64,000 bases of DNA from UMGS1696 sp964623635 (lineage in GTDB: Bacteria; Bacillota; Clostridia; Oscillospirales; CAG-272). This document shows positions 7,632-16,671 of the stretch, piece by piece. Numbering within the stretch: position 1 is the stretch's first letter; every line of letters starts with the position of its first letter. The position numbers and the translations under genes were made by a program. The notes under the pieces were generated by a model, which saw nothing but the letters and a program-made list of their open reading frames with translations, was not told where the DNA came from and did not search any database. The stretch lies in contig CAZUUA010000001.1 of assembly GCA_964623635.1 (NCBI GenBank), positions 124,001 to 188,000 on the forward strand, in the 5' to 3' direction.

Positions 7632-8576
7632 ATGAACAAAATTACCATCATCGGCACCGGCAGCGTTGGTTCCACCATCGCCTACACCCTGACTGTTACG
7701 GGACTGGCATCTGAGATCGTTATGATCGACCTGAATAACGAGAAGGCACTGGGGGAAGCACTGGACATCCGGCAGGGTACGCCTTTTTGCAGTCCCTGTT
7801 CCATTTATGCAGGCAGCTATTGGGATGCGGTAGGCTCAGACATTGTGATCCTGACCTCCGGCATCGCACGTAAGCCCGGTCAGTCTCGACTGGATCTGGC
7901 GCAAACCAACGTGAACATCACCAAATCCATCATTCCGGAGATCACCCGGTATGCGCCGGATGCGACCTACATCATCGTGTCCAATCCGGTGGACATCCTG
8001 ACCTACACCTTCTGTAAGCGGTCCGGTCTGCCTGAGCAAAAGATCATCGGCTCCGGTACGATCTTAGACACCGCCAGACTCCGGGCCAGACTCAGCGAAT
8101 ACTACCACATCAACCAGCAGAACGTACACGCCTACGTGCTGGGTGAGCATGGGGATTCTTCCTTTGTGCCCTGGTCTGTGGCGAACATCTCCAATGTGCC
8201 CATCGAGGAATGTCCTGTGCTGCTGCAGACCTCTTCTGTCAAACAGCCTATGTTGGACTATTCCGATATCGAAAATTACGTGCGCAAATCCGGTGCCCGT
8301 GTCATCGAGCGCAAGGGTGCCACCTACTATGCCGTGTCCATCTCCGTTTGCTACATCGTGAAATGTCTGCTGGCCGGCATCGACACCACCATGACCGTCT
8401 CCACCATGATGCACGGCGAATATGGCATCGACGACTGCTGCCTGTCCGTGCTGGCTGTGGTGGGCAGAGAAGGGGCACACGGCAAGGTCATGCTGAATAT
8501 GACCGATGCGGAGATCGACCAGCTGCGCAACAGTGAGCGCTGCCTGAAGGAAGTTATGAAGAATCTGTCGATCTGA
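7632..8576 (+). CDS. L-lactate/malate dehydrogenase family enzyme, Arg at the specificity position
   Basis: The 314-residue length and motifs place it in the LDH/MDH family: NAD-binding GTGSVGS (residues 8-14), SNPVDILTY (117-125), Asp146/Arg149 in LDTAR, and catalytic His173 in GEHGDS. ATG 7632 was chosen for the AAGGAAG upstream and the immediate start of the Rossmann strand. By sequence it sits with L-lactate dehydrogenases. In the substrate loop, however, residue 80 (ARKPGQSR) is Arg, where typical lactate dehydrogenases have Gln (Gln102, NQKPGETR) and malate dehydrogenases have Arg. The next gene is fumarase, so an oxaloacetate-to-malate role is plausible. Automatic annotation would probably say lactate dehydrogenase. 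Both readings remain open. Confidence 0.85.
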   Translation: MNKITIIGTGSVGSTIAYTLTVTGLASEIVMIDLNNEKALGEALDIRQGTPFCSPCSIYAGSYWDAVGSDIVILTSGIARKPGQSRLDLAQTNVNITKSIIPEITRYAPDATYIIVSNPVDILTYTFCKRSGLPEQKIIGSGTILDTARLRARLSEYYHINQQNVHAYVLGEHGDSSFVPWSVANISNVPIEECPVLLQTSSVKQPMLDYSDIENYVRKSGARVIERKGATYYAVSISVCYIVKCLLAGIDTTMTVSTMMHGEYGIDDCCLSVLAVVGREGAHGKVMLNMTDAEIDQLRNSERCLKEVMKNLSI

Positions 8577-8577
8577 C

Positions 8578-8631
8578 GATCCAAGGACCACCGTGGATCC
8601 AAGGACCACCGTGGATCCATGGACCACCGCA
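8578..8631. repeat. Three 18-bp tandem repeats between dehydrogenase and fumarase genes
   Basis: GATCCAAGGACCACCGTG occurs at 8578 and 8596, and a variant at 8614. The array starts right after the stop codon at 8574-8576. Like the 17-bp array at the end of rny, it sits in a 3' untranslated position. Confidence 0.9.
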
Positions 8632-8681
8632 CGAGAGCTGCCGAAACAACATATAGCGAATAATACACAAGGAGTATATAC

Positions 8682-10061
8682 ATGGAATACAGAATCGAAC
8701 ACGACTCCATGGGGGAGATGAAGGTACCTGCGGACAGACTGTGGGCAGCCCAGACCCAGCGGAGCCACGAGAACTTTGAGATCGGTGTGGATATCGAGAC
8801 CATGCCCCGGGAGATCACCAAGGCCTTCGGGATCCTGAAGAAGGCTGCTGCCAGAGCCAACCATGCCCTGAAGCCGGAAAAGATGACCGACGAAAAGCTC
8901 GCTGCCATCGAAGCCGCTTGTGACGAAGTGATCTCCGGTGCCCTGAACAGCCATTTCCCGCTGGTGGTATGGCAGACCGGTTCCGGTACCCAGTCCAACA
9001 TGAACGCCAACGAAGTCATCGCCAACCGTGGCAGCCAGATCGCCGGACATGAAAAGCTGCTGCATCCCAACGACGACATCAACATGAGCCAGTCCTCCAA
9101 CGATACCTTCCCGACTGCTATGCACATCTCTGCGGTCATCGCGCTGGAAGACAAGCTGATCCCGGCTGTGGACACCCTGATCGAGACCTTCAAGAGACTG
9201 GAAGCCGAAAACGAAGGCATCGTCAAGAGCGGTCGTACCCACCTGCAGGACGCTACCCCCATCAAGTTCAGCCAGGAGATCTCCGGTTGGAGAAGCTCTC
9301 TGGAACGGGACAGAGAACTGCTGGTCGCTGCTACGAAGCCTCTGTACGAGCTGGCACTGGGCGGCACTGCGGTTGGTACCGGTCTGAATGCACCGGCAGG
9401 CTTTGCTGAAAAGGTAGCCGAAGAAGTGGCTGGTCTGACCGGCAAGCCCTTTGTCACCGCCGCCAACAAGTTCCATGCCCTGACCTCCAAGGATGAGCTG
9501 GTGTTTGCCCATGGTGCGATCAAGGCACTGGCCTGCGATATGATGAAGATCGCCAATGACGTGCGCTGGCTGGCCTCCGGTCCCCGTGACGGTCTGGGCG
9601 AGATCTTCATTCCCGAAAACGAACCCGGCTCCTCCATCATGCCCGGTAAGGTGAACCCCACCCAGTGCGAAGCCGTCACCATGGTGGCCGTACAGGTCAT
9701 GGGCAACGACGTAGCCGTTGGTATGGCTGCATCCCAGGGCAACTTTGAGCTGAACGTGTTCATGCCTGTGTGCATCTACAACTTCCTGCAGTCTGCCCGT
9801 CTGCTGGCCGAAGCGATCGTTTCCTTCAACAAGAACTGCGCTGTCGGCATCAAGGCCAACCGGGAAAAGATGCACCACAACCTGCACAACTCCCTGATGC
9901 TGGTCACGGCACTGAACCCCTACATCGGGTACGAAAATGCCGCTAAGACTGCCAAGAAGGCATACAAGGAAGGCATCTCTCTGAAGGAGGCCTGTGTTGC
10001 CCTTGGTTTCCTGACCGAAGAAAAGTTTGACGAAGTATTCCATCCGGAGCAGATGGCATAA
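8682..10061 (+). CDS. fumC: Class II fumarate hydratase
   Basis: This 459-residue enzyme interconverts malate and fumarate without an iron-sulfur cluster. The superfamily signature GSSIMPGKVNP is intact (near residue 315), as are the substrate-site segments TGSGTQSNMNANEV (near 97), MSQSSNDTFPTAMH (near 130) and SGRTHLQDATPI (near 184). An AAGGAG precedes ATG 8682. It lies 105 bases after the malate/lactate dehydrogenase-like gene and 102 bases before hdrB in the same direction. This context points to reductive use (malate to fumarate) feeding the fumarate reductase-like pair at 16739-19047. Confidence 0.96.
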   Translation: MEYRIEHDSMGEMKVPADRLWAAQTQRSHENFEIGVDIETMPREITKAFGILKKAAARANHALKPEKMTDEKLAAIEAACDEVISGALNSHFPLVVWQTGSGTQSNMNANEVIANRGSQIAGHEKLLHPNDDINMSQSSNDTFPTAMHISAVIALEDKLIPAVDTLIETFKRLEAENEGIVKSGRTHLQDATPIKFSQEISGWRSSLERDRELLVAATKPLYELALGGTAVGTGLNAPAGFAEKVAEEVAGLTGKPFVTAANKFHALTSKDELVFAHGAIKALACDMMKIANDVRWLASGPRDGLGEIFIPENEPGSSIMPGKVNPTQCEAVTMVAVQVMGNDVAVGMAASQGNFELNVFMPVCIYNFLQSARLLAEAIVSFNKNCAVGIKANREKMHHNLHNSLMLVTALNPYIGYENAAKTAKKAYKEGISLKEACVALGFLTEEKFDEVFHPEQMA

Positions 10062-10105
10062 GAAAAAATAAGAAGTGTCCCCATACATGACTGTACGCAG
10101 AAACT

Positions 10106-10133
10106 GTAGGGAACGGTCAAGACCGTTCCCTAC
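10106..10133. repeat. REP-like palindrome, copy 1
   Basis: GTAGGGAACGGTC and GACCGTTCCCTAC form a perfect 13-bp inverted repeat with a 2-base loop in the fumC-hdrB gap. A near-identical copy is at 16672-16700. It has no U-run, so it is not an intrinsic terminator. It may stabilise or process the polycistronic RNA, or be a mobile REP-type element. Confidence 0.8.
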
Positions 10134-10163
10134 GATGTAAGTGGGGACGCAATGGAGGATATA

Positions 10164-10952
10164 ATGAAAGTTAGCTATTTCCCCGGCTGTACCCTGAAGA
10201 CCAAGGCAAAGGATCTGGATGTCAACGCCAGACGCTGTGCCGAGGTACTGGGTGTGACCCTGGAGGAGATCGAGAACTGGCAGTGCTGCGGCGGCGTATT
10301 TTCTACCGCCAAGGACGAGATCGCCTCGAAGCTCTCCTCTGTACGGGCCCTGACGGAAGCCAAGGACAAGGGACAGCCCCTGGTCACGGTATGTTCCGCT
10401 TGCCACAATGTGATCAAACAGACCAACCACGCGATGGCGACCGACGCCGATTTTGCCCTGCGTGCCAACAACTATATGCAGAACGACTACCACGGTGAGA
10501 CCGAGGTGCTGCACTATCTGGAGCTGCTCCGGGACGTGATCGGCTGGGACAAGGTGAAGGCTGCTGTGAAGAAGCCCCTGACCGGCCGTAAGATCGGTGC
10601 CTACTACGGATGTCTGCTGCTCCGTCCCGGCAAGGTCATGGCCATGGACGACGTGGAGAACCCCACCATCTTGGAAGATTTCATTCGGGCTATCGGTGCA
10701 GAGCCGGTGGTATACGCCATGCGTAACGAATGCTGCGGCGGCTACGTGACACTGGAAGACAAGGCGCTGGCAAAGAAGAAGTCGGCTGCTGTGCTGGAAA
10801 ACGCTGCTGCCATGGGTGCGGAAATGGTGGTGACTGCCTGTCCGCTGTGTATGTACAACCTGAAAAAGAACAGCGGCTGTGACCTGCCTGTGGTATATCT
10901 GACCACGTTGCTGGCAGAAGCGCTGGGATTGGAGGAAGAAAACAATGGCTGA
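10164..10952 (+). CDS. hdrB: Heterodisulfide reductase-like subunit B
   Basis: HdrB carries the active-site non-cubane clusters in heterodisulfide reductases. ATG 10164 was chosen over 10152 because GGAGG lies between them. The 262-residue protein has two complete CCG motifs: Cys9, Cys41-42, Cys77/80, and Cys150, Cys190-191, Cys226/229. Both clusters can therefore form, as in functional HdrB. In bacteria without coenzyme M or B the natural disulfide or other acceptor is unknown. It overlaps hdrC by 8 bases, so the two are translationally coupled. Confidence 0.93.
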   Translation: MKVSYFPGCTLKTKAKDLDVNARRCAEVLGVTLEEIENWQCCGGVFSTAKDEIASKLSSVRALTEAKDKGQPLVTVCSACHNVIKQTNHAMATDADFALRANNYMQNDYHGETEVLHYLELLRDVIGWDKVKAAVKKPLTGRKIGAYYGCLLLRPGKVMAMDDVENPTILEDFIRAIGAEPVVYAMRNECCGGYVTLEDKALAKKKSAAVLENAAAMGAEMVVTACPLCMYNLKKNSGCDLPVVYLTTLLAEALGLEEENNG

Positions 10953-11334
10953 ACAGAAGCATCTGAAAGAACAGATCCTGCGCATGAGCGGCGTGAATCC
11001 GCTGAAATGTATGCGCTGCGGAAAGTGCTCCGCCACCTGTCCCTCCTATGACGAGATGGAATTCCATCCCCACCAGTTCGTATACATGGTAGAGACCGGC
11101 GACATCGAACCCTTGATGCAATCCGAATCTCTGTATAAATGTCTTACCTGCTTTGCCTGCGTGGACAGATGTCCCCGGAACGTGGAGCCTGCCAAGCTGG
11201 TAGAAGCCGTGCGTTTGGCTGTGATCCGGCAGCAGGGACAGAACCACCTGACGCCCAACGATATCCCGGCCGAGGTGGACGAGGATACGCCCCAGCAGCT
11301 GCTGATGAGCGCCATGCGGAAATATAGTAAGTAA
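10945..11334 (+). CDS. hdrC: Heterodisulfide reductase-like subunit C
   Basis: This 129-residue protein has two [4Fe-4S] motifs, CMRCGKCSATCP (near residue 22) and CLTCFACVDRCP (near 66). This is the standard HdrC arrangement, which passes electrons from HdrA to HdrB. The start overlaps the hdrB stop. A short C-terminal tail rich in Asp and Gln follows the second cluster. The gene sits 17 bases ahead of hdrA. Confidence 0.93.
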   Translation: MAEQKHLKEQILRMSGVNPLKCMRCGKCSATCPSYDEMEFHPHQFVYMVETGDIEPLMQSESLYKCLTCFACVDRCPRNVEPAKLVEAVRLAVIRQQGQNHLTPNDIPAEVDEDTPQQLLMSAMRKYSK

Positions 11335-11351
11335 GGAAGGAGTAAGACGCT

Positions 11352-13346
11352 ATGCAAAGAATCGGTGTATTTGTCTGCTGGTGCGGTACCAACATTGCCG
11401 GCACCGTAGACGTTGTGAAGGTCGCAGAAGCCTTGCGGAACGAACCCGGCGTGGTCTTCTCCGACAATTATCAGTATATGTGTTCGCAGGCTGGTCAGGA
11501 TATGATCAAAAATGCGATCAAAGAGCATCATCTCACCGGGATCGTGGTCTGCTCCTGCTCTCCCCGTATGCATGAGGCTACCTTCCGCAAGACGGCTGCC
11601 GCTGCCGGTCTGAACCCCTACATGGTGGAGATCGCCAACATCCGGGAGCAGTGCTCTTGGGTACATAAGGATATGCCTGTCGGTACGGAAAAAGCCATCA
11701 TCCTCGGCAAGGCTGCTGTTGCCAAGGTGAACCTGAATGCGCCTCTGACCCCCGGTCAGACCCCTGTGACCAAGAGAGCCCTGGTGATCGGCGGTGGTAT
11801 CGCCGGTATCCAGACGGCTCTGGACATCGCTGAGGCTGGCTTCCCGGTGGACATCGTAGAAAAGCTGCCCACCATCGGCGGAAAGATGGCACAGCTGGAC
11901 AAGACCTTCCCCACACTGGACTGCGCCGCATGTATCCTGACTCCGAAAATGGTGGATGCCGGTCAGAACGAAAACATCCGCATCTTCTCCTACAGTGAGA
12001 TCGAAGAGGTGGGCGGCTTTGTGGGCAACTTCAACGTGAAGATCCGCAAAAAGGCCAGATACGTAGACGAGACCAAGTGTACCGGCTGCGGTCTGTGTAC
12101 CGAAAAGTGTCCCCAGAAGAAGGTCCCCAACGAATTTAATTTAGGCATGGACAATCGCCGTGCCGTGTATATTCCGTTCGCACAGGCTGTGCCGAAGGTG
12201 GCTACCATCGACCCCAACTACTGCACCATGCTGAAGACCGGCAAGTGCGGCGTTTGTGCCAAGGTATGCACCGCCGGTGCCATCGACTATAAGCAGCAGG
12301 ATCAGATCATCGAGGAACAGTACGGTGCGATCGTTGCCGCAACCGGCTACAACCCCATCTCCATGGACAAGTTCGACGAATTTGCCTACAGCCAGTCCAA
12401 GGACGTGATCACCTCTCTGGAATTCGAACGGCTTACCAACGCTGCCGGTCCGACTGCCGGTAAGCTGCTCCGTCCCTCCGACGGCAAGCACCCCCACACC
12501 ATCGTATTCGTACAGTGCGTAGGCTCTCGTTGCAGCCACGATGCTGCCAAGGGCAAGGAATACTGCTCCAAGATCTGCTGTATGTATACCGCCAAGCACG
12601 CCATGCTGACCAGAGACAAGTATCCGGACACCGATGTGTATGTGTTCTACATCGACGTTCGTACCCCCGGCAAGCAGTTTGACGAGTTCTACCGCCGTGC
12701 CGTGGAAGAATATGGCGTACATTATATTAAGGGTATGGTAGGCAAGGTCACCCCGGACGGTGATAAGCTGAAGGTACAGGCCTCCGATCTGCTGGCCGGT
12801 AAGCAGCTGAAGATCGACGCAGACCTGGTGGTACTGGCTGCCGCTATCGAACCCGATAAGAGCGCAAGACCCCTGGCCACGATGCTGACCGCCAGCATGG
12901 ACACCAACGACTTCTTCACCGAAGCCCATCCCAAGCTGCGTCCTGTGGAATCTCCCACAGCCGGTGTGTTCCTGTCCGGTACCTGCCAGGGTCCCAAGGA
13001 CATTCCCGAAACGGTATCCCAGGCAAGTGCTGCCGCCGCCAAGGTCATTGGTCTGCTCTGCAAGGATAAGCTGACAGGCAACCCCTGCGTGGCTTCTTCC
13101 GATGAGCTGATGTGCAACGGCTGCTCCTCCTGCGAGAAGGTATGTCCGTATGGCGCTATCACCTATGAAGACAAGGAATTCCGTATGCCTGACCGGTCCA
13201 CGAAGATCCGTCGGGTGGCAAAGGTCAATGAAGCGGTCTGCCAGGGCTGCGGCTGCTGTACTGTGGCTTGTCCCTCCGGTGCAATGGATCTGAAGGGCTT
13301 TGCCAACTCACAAATCATGGCGGAGGTTGACGCAATATGCAAGTAA
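11352..13346 (+). CDS. hdrA: Heterodisulfide reductase-like subunit A (electron-bifurcating flavoprotein)
   Basis: HdrA holds the FAD at which flavin-based electron bifurcation occurs. The 664-residue length is typical. Visible features are: an N-terminal cluster region (VFVCWCG, then CSQ and CSCSPRMHE), the FAD fold GGGIAGIQTALDIAEAG (near residue 150), the HdrA-type FPTLDCAACILTPKM, two ferredoxin-like motifs CTGCGLCTEKCP and CGVCAKVC (near 242 and 299), and a C-terminal pair CNGCSSCEKVCP and CQGCGCCTVACP (near 580 and 632). It overlaps flxD by 10 bases. In known systems HdrABC with FlxABCD oxidises NADH while reducing ferredoxin and a disulfide. Here the partner acceptor may differ. Confidence 0.94.
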   Translation: MQRIGVFVCWCGTNIAGTVDVVKVAEALRNEPGVVFSDNYQYMCSQAGQDMIKNAIKEHHLTGIVVCSCSPRMHEATFRKTAAAAGLNPYMVEIANIREQCSWVHKDMPVGTEKAIILGKAAVAKVNLNAPLTPGQTPVTKRALVIGGGIAGIQTALDIAEAGFPVDIVEKLPTIGGKMAQLDKTFPTLDCAACILTPKMVDAGQNENIRIFSYSEIEEVGGFVGNFNVKIRKKARYVDETKCTGCGLCTEKCPQKKVPNEFNLGMDNRRAVYIPFAQAVPKVATIDPNYCTMLKTGKCGVCAKVCTAGAIDYKQQDQIIEEQYGAIVAATGYNPISMDKFDEFAYSQSKDVITSLEFERLTNAAGPTAGKLLRPSDGKHPHTIVFVQCVGSRCSHDAAKGKEYCSKICCMYTAKHAMLTRDKYPDTDVYVFYIDVRTPGKQFDEFYRRAVEEYGVHYIKGMVGKVTPDGDKLKVQASDLLAGKQLKIDADLVVLAAAIEPDKSARPLATMLTASMDTNDFFTEAHPKLRPVESPTAGVFLSGTCQGPKDIPETVSQASAAAAKVIGLLCKDKLTGNPCVASSDELMCNGCSSCEKVCPYGAITYEDKEFRMPDRSTKIRRVAKVNEAVCQGCGCCTVACPSGAMDLKGFANSQIMAEVDAICK

Positions 13347-13774
13347 ACGAAAACTTCAAGCCCCTGATCGTCGCGTTCTGCTGCAACTGGTGTTCCTATG
13401 CAGGCGCAGACCTGGCGGGCAACAATCGACTGAACTATCCGGCCGAGGTCAAGATCATCCGGGTGCCCTGCTCCTGTAGAGTCAACCCCATGTTCATCCT
13501 CCGTGCCTTCCAGAGAGGTGCGGACGGCGTGATCCTGTGCGGCTGCCATCCGGGCGACTGCCACTACACCTCCGGTAACTATTACACCAGACGGCGTATG
13601 TCTCTGCTGTTCTCTATGCTGGACTATCTGGGCATCGAAAGAGAACGCACCCGTGTGGAATGGGTATCCGCTGCCGAAGGTGCCAAGTTCGCTGCGACCA
13701 TGAACGATTTCGTGGCACAGGTAACGGCACTGGGTGAAAACAAGAGACTGGAGGATCTGAGATGCAAGCAGTAA
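13337..13774 (+). CDS. flxD: MvhD/FlxD-type [2Fe-2S] electron carrier
   Basis: This 145-residue protein belongs to the MvhD/FlpD/FlxD family, which links the electron-input module to HdrA. Conserved cysteines occur in CCNWCSYAGAD (near residue 14), RVPCSCRVNP (near 46) and LCGCHPGDCHY (near 67). It overlaps hdrA upstream and flxC downstream (13762-13774). That tight packing argues for one complex. I see no hydrogenase gene (MvhAG) or formate dehydrogenase gene nearby, so the electron input is through the Flx proteins. Confidence 0.92.
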   Translation: MQVNENFKPLIVAFCCNWCSYAGADLAGNNRLNYPAEVKIIRVPCSCRVNPMFILRAFQRGADGVILCGCHPGDCHYTSGNYYTRRRMSLLFSMLDYLGIERERTRVEWVSAAEGAKFAATMNDFVAQVTALGENKRLEDLRCKQ

Positions 13775-14757
13775 CAAGAGAATGTCTCCTGCAAAAGGCC
13801 TGCGAGCTGCTGGACAACGGCACGGTGGATCGTGTCTACGGCTGGCAGAAAGGGCAGTTTACCTACGACGTGACCCCGGCGCTCTTTACTACGGGGGAAG
13901 AGCTGGAACGGGATTTCGTATGGAACGATTTCTGCGGAGCAAACTTTTCCAAATATCTGATCAAAGAAACATCCGGCAAGGAAGGCAAGGTGCTTGTTTT
14001 CCTGAAGCCCTGTGACACCTACTCCTTCAACCAGCTTTTGACCGAGCATCGGTTTGACCGGGAGAAGGTATATGCAGTGGGGATCCCCTGTGACGGTATG
14101 GCCGACATCCGCAAGATCGAAGAGACGGTGGGCGAAGGCGTCACCGGTGTGGATACCGACGGAGACAAGCTCATCGTACACACCCTGTATGACGGAGACG
14201 TGACCCTGGATCGTCAGGCCTATCTGGCAGAACGGTGCGTGGTATGCAAGTCCAAGAAGCACGTGGCCTATGACGAGCTGATTGGGGAAGACGGAGACGT
14301 AGTAGATTCGGCACGGTTTGATGAAGTGGCAAAGCTGGAGGCTATGACCCCCGACGAACGGTTTGCCTTCTGGCAGAACGAGCTGTCTCGTTGCATCCGT
14401 TGCAATGCGTGCCGTGACGTTTGCCCTGCCTGCACCTGCGAAAAGTGCGTGTTCGGCAACCCCAAGTCCGGCGTGGAAAACAAGGCCGCTGCCGACAGCT
14501 TTGAAGAGAAAATGTTCCATATCATCCGTGCGTTCCATGTGGCGGGCAGATGTACCGACTGCGGCGAATGCTCCAGAGTATGTCCGCAGCACATCCCGCT
14601 GCACCTGCTGAACCGGAAGTTCATCAAAGACATCGATTCCTTCTATGGGGAATACCAGGCCGGTGCAGAGGTGGGCAGCCGTGCGCCGCTGGTGAACTAC
14701 ACCGAAGACGACCTGGAACCCGGTGAAGCCGTAGAAAGAGGTGGACAGAATGCGTAA
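13762..14757 (+). CDS. flxC: FlxC-like iron-sulfur protein
   Basis: This 331-residue protein has CVVCKSKK (near residue 158) and two ferredoxin-type sites, CIRCNACRDVCPACTC (near 210) and CTDCGECSRVCP (near 257). It matches the iron-sulfur subunits of FlxABCD oxidoreductases (NADH-linked, first described with HdrABC in Desulfovibrio vulgaris) and resembles F420-hydrogenase beta-type proteins. Its start lies within the 3' end of flxD and its end overlaps flxB by 8 bases. Assignment as FlxC rather than FlxB is by gene order, which is the reverse of the flxABCD-hdrABC order. Confidence 0.82.
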   Translation: MQAVTRECLLQKACELLDNGTVDRVYGWQKGQFTYDVTPALFTTGEELERDFVWNDFCGANFSKYLIKETSGKEGKVLVFLKPCDTYSFNQLLTEHRFDREKVYAVGIPCDGMADIRKIEETVGEGVTGVDTDGDKLIVHTLYDGDVTLDRQAYLAERCVVCKSKKHVAYDELIGEDGDVVDSARFDEVAKLEAMTPDERFAFWQNELSRCIRCNACRDVCPACTCEKCVFGNPKSGVENKAAADSFEEKMFHIIRAFHVAGRCTDCGECSRVCPQHIPLHLLNRKFIKDIDSFYGEYQAGAEVGSRAPLVNYTEDDLEPGEAVERGGQNA

Positions 14758-15793
14758 ATGTGCTCTCAACAACAAAAATGCACTGCTGGCCGCTATGGCA
14801 AAGAAGGCAAAGCTGTATGTACCTACCGATGGCGCCGATGAAAAATCCAAGCTGGCGGGCGCATACTATGCCGAGTGGAAGGATGGTGCTGCTGTATCCG
14901 GCAGACTGAACACCACCCGCAGCCCCAAGGATTTCTTCTTCCCCCAGACAGAGAACCTGATGACCTTCCAGATGACCGGCAAGAAGCTGGAAATTTTCGA
15001 TGCACGCCGGGAACATGAGGATTTCATCCTGTTTGGCGTCCGGGCCTGCGATGTACGCAGCTTTACGGTGCTGGACAACGTGTTCCTCTTCGACCCGGTA
15101 GACACCTATTATCAGAACCGGAGACAGCATGGGACCATTGTATCCATGGCCTGCAATAGACCCGCCGAGACCTGCTTCTGCCGTACCTTTGGCATTGATG
15201 CTGCCGACCCGGAAGGGGACGTGGTGTGCTGGGAAGATGGCGACTTCATCTACCTGACTGCCAAAACGGAGAAGGGTGCAGATCTGCTGGCCGCTGTGGC
15301 AGACGTAACGGAAGAATGCGCTGAGGATGCAGCCGACGGCGTAAAGACACTGGTCAACGAAAGACTGGACAAGCTGCCTTTAGCAGACCTGAAGTCGGAT
15401 GCCTTTGGCGGCGGCAAGACGGACAAATTCTTCAACGATTCCGCCTGGGACGAGCTGAGCGAAGCCTGCTTGGGCTGCGGTACCTGTACCTTTGTATGCC
15501 CCACCTGCCAGTGCTACGACATCAAGGATTTCAACACCGGTCGTGGTGTGATCCGGTTCCGCTGCTGGGACTCCTGTATGTACTCCGACTTCACCATGAT
15601 GGCACACGGCACCAACCGCCCGAACCATATGCAGCGGTTCCGCCAGCGGTTCATGCACAAGCTGGTATACTATCCGGAAAACAACAACGGACTGTTCAGC
15701 TGCGTTGGCTGCGGCAGATGCCTGTCCCGGTGTCCCATTTCCATGAACATTGTGAAGGTCATGAAAAAGCTGGGAGGAAATGAAAATGAATAA
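14750..15793 (+). CDS. flxB: FlxB-like iron-sulfur protein
   Basis: ATG 14750 was preferred to GTG 14741 because AGAGGTGG precedes it at normal distance. The 347-residue product resembles the beta subunits of sulfhydrogenases and anaerobic sulfite reductase (AsrA-like). An N-terminal domain has FGVRACDVRSF and ETCFCRTFG, followed by CLGCGTCTFVCPTCQC (near residue 243) and CVGCGRCLSRCP (near 320). In FlxABCD such subunits carry electrons from FlxA toward FlxD and HdrA. It overlaps flxA by 8 bases. The exact B/C naming is by order. Confidence 0.82.
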   Translation: MRKCALNNKNALLAAMAKKAKLYVPTDGADEKSKLAGAYYAEWKDGAAVSGRLNTTRSPKDFFFPQTENLMTFQMTGKKLEIFDARREHEDFILFGVRACDVRSFTVLDNVFLFDPVDTYYQNRRQHGTIVSMACNRPAETCFCRTFGIDAADPEGDVVCWEDGDFIYLTAKTEKGADLLAAVADVTEECAEDAADGVKTLVNERLDKLPLADLKSDAFGGGKTDKFFNDSAWDELSEACLGCGTCTFVCPTCQCYDIKDFNTGRGVIRFRCWDSCMYSDFTMMAHGTNRPNHMQRFRQRFMHKLVYYPENNNGLFSCVGCGRCLSRCPISMNIVKVMKKLGGNENE

Positions 15794-16613
15794 AGAAGCA
15801 TTGATCCCCGTAGTGGGTGAAGTCACCGACATTCGCATCGACACGCCGGACGTGAAGACCTTCCGTGTGGTGACGCCGGACGGGAAGAAAGCCTTTGACC
15901 ATATGCCCGGTCAGTGTGCCATGCTGTCCATTCCCGGCGTAGGCGAAGCCATGTTCTCTATCACGTCTTCCCCCACGAACACGGAATATATGGAATTTTC
16001 CATCAAGAAGTGCGGTTGCGTGACCGAATGGCTGCACCAGATGGAAGTGGGCCAGCAGATCACGATCCGTGGTCCTTACGGCAATGCGTTCCCGGTAGAC
16101 ACCGCTTTTGCCGGGAAGGATATGCTGTTCATCGCCGGTGGTATCGGTCTGGCACCGCTGCGTTCCGTGATCAACTACTGCCGCCACTACAGAGACCGGT
16201 ATGGCAAGATCGACATCGTATACGGTTCCCGTAGCAGTGCGGATCTGGTAGACTATCAAGAGATTCTGAACGAATGGGCAACGGACGCAGGGGTCACGGT
16301 ACACCTGACCATTGACCGGCCGGAGGAAGGCTGGGATGGCCACGTAGGCTTTGTACCGAACTATGTGAAGGAGCTTGGTTTCTCCACGGACAAGACTGCC
16401 GTACTGTGTGGTCCTCCGATCATGATCAAGTTCACCTTAGCCGGTCTGCAGGAGCTGGGCTTTGCCAAGGAGCAGGTCTACACGACCCTGGAGCTGCGGA
16501 TGAAGTGCGGTATCGGCAAGTGCGGCCGCTGCAACGTGGGCGCTAAGTACGTCTGCAAGGACGGTCCCGTGTTCCGCTGCGACCAGATCGACGAACTGCC
16601 GGACGAGTATTGA
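15786..16613 (+). CDS. flxA: FlxA-like FAD/NAD(P)-binding oxidoreductase
   Basis: This is the expected entry point for NAD(P)H electrons. ATG 15786 is chosen because GGAGG is eight bases upstream. ATG 15780 is too close to it. The 275-residue protein has the ferredoxin-reductase layout: an FAD beta-barrel (MPGQCAMLSI, MFSITSSP, near residues 40-65), an NAD-binding Rossmann half (IAGGIGLAPLRSV near 118, LCGPPIM near 205), and a C-terminal [2Fe-2S] motif CGIGKCGRC then C (near 235-255), as in dihydroorotate dehydrogenase electron-transfer subunits. NADH or NADPH preference cannot be read with confidence. Confidence 0.9.
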   Translation: MNKEALIPVVGEVTDIRIDTPDVKTFRVVTPDGKKAFDHMPGQCAMLSIPGVGEAMFSITSSPTNTEYMEFSIKKCGCVTEWLHQMEVGQQITIRGPYGNAFPVDTAFAGKDMLFIAGGIGLAPLRSVINYCRHYRDRYGKIDIVYGSRSSADLVDYQEILNEWATDAGVTVHLTIDRPEEGWDGHVGFVPNYVKELGFSTDKTAVLCGPPIMIKFTLAGLQELGFAKEQVYTTLELRMKCGIGKCGRCNVGAKYVCKDGPVFRCDQIDELPDEY

Positions 16614-16671
16614 TCCGTTTTTCGCCGCTGTATTGTATCGCTTTGTAACGCTGAAAATACAGACAAACACT

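Noticed and set aside
8064..11036. A 990-codon open frame on the minus strand
   Set aside because: It is antisense to the dehydrogenase, fumC and hdrB genes, which have clear families and ribosome sites. Long antisense frames arise here from codon bias (His/Gly/Gln-rich nonsense text).
13337..13774. MvhD linked to a hydrogenase or methylene-THF reductase
   Set aside because: No MvhA/MvhG, MetF or MetV genes are in the cluster. The Flx proteins supply the input module.
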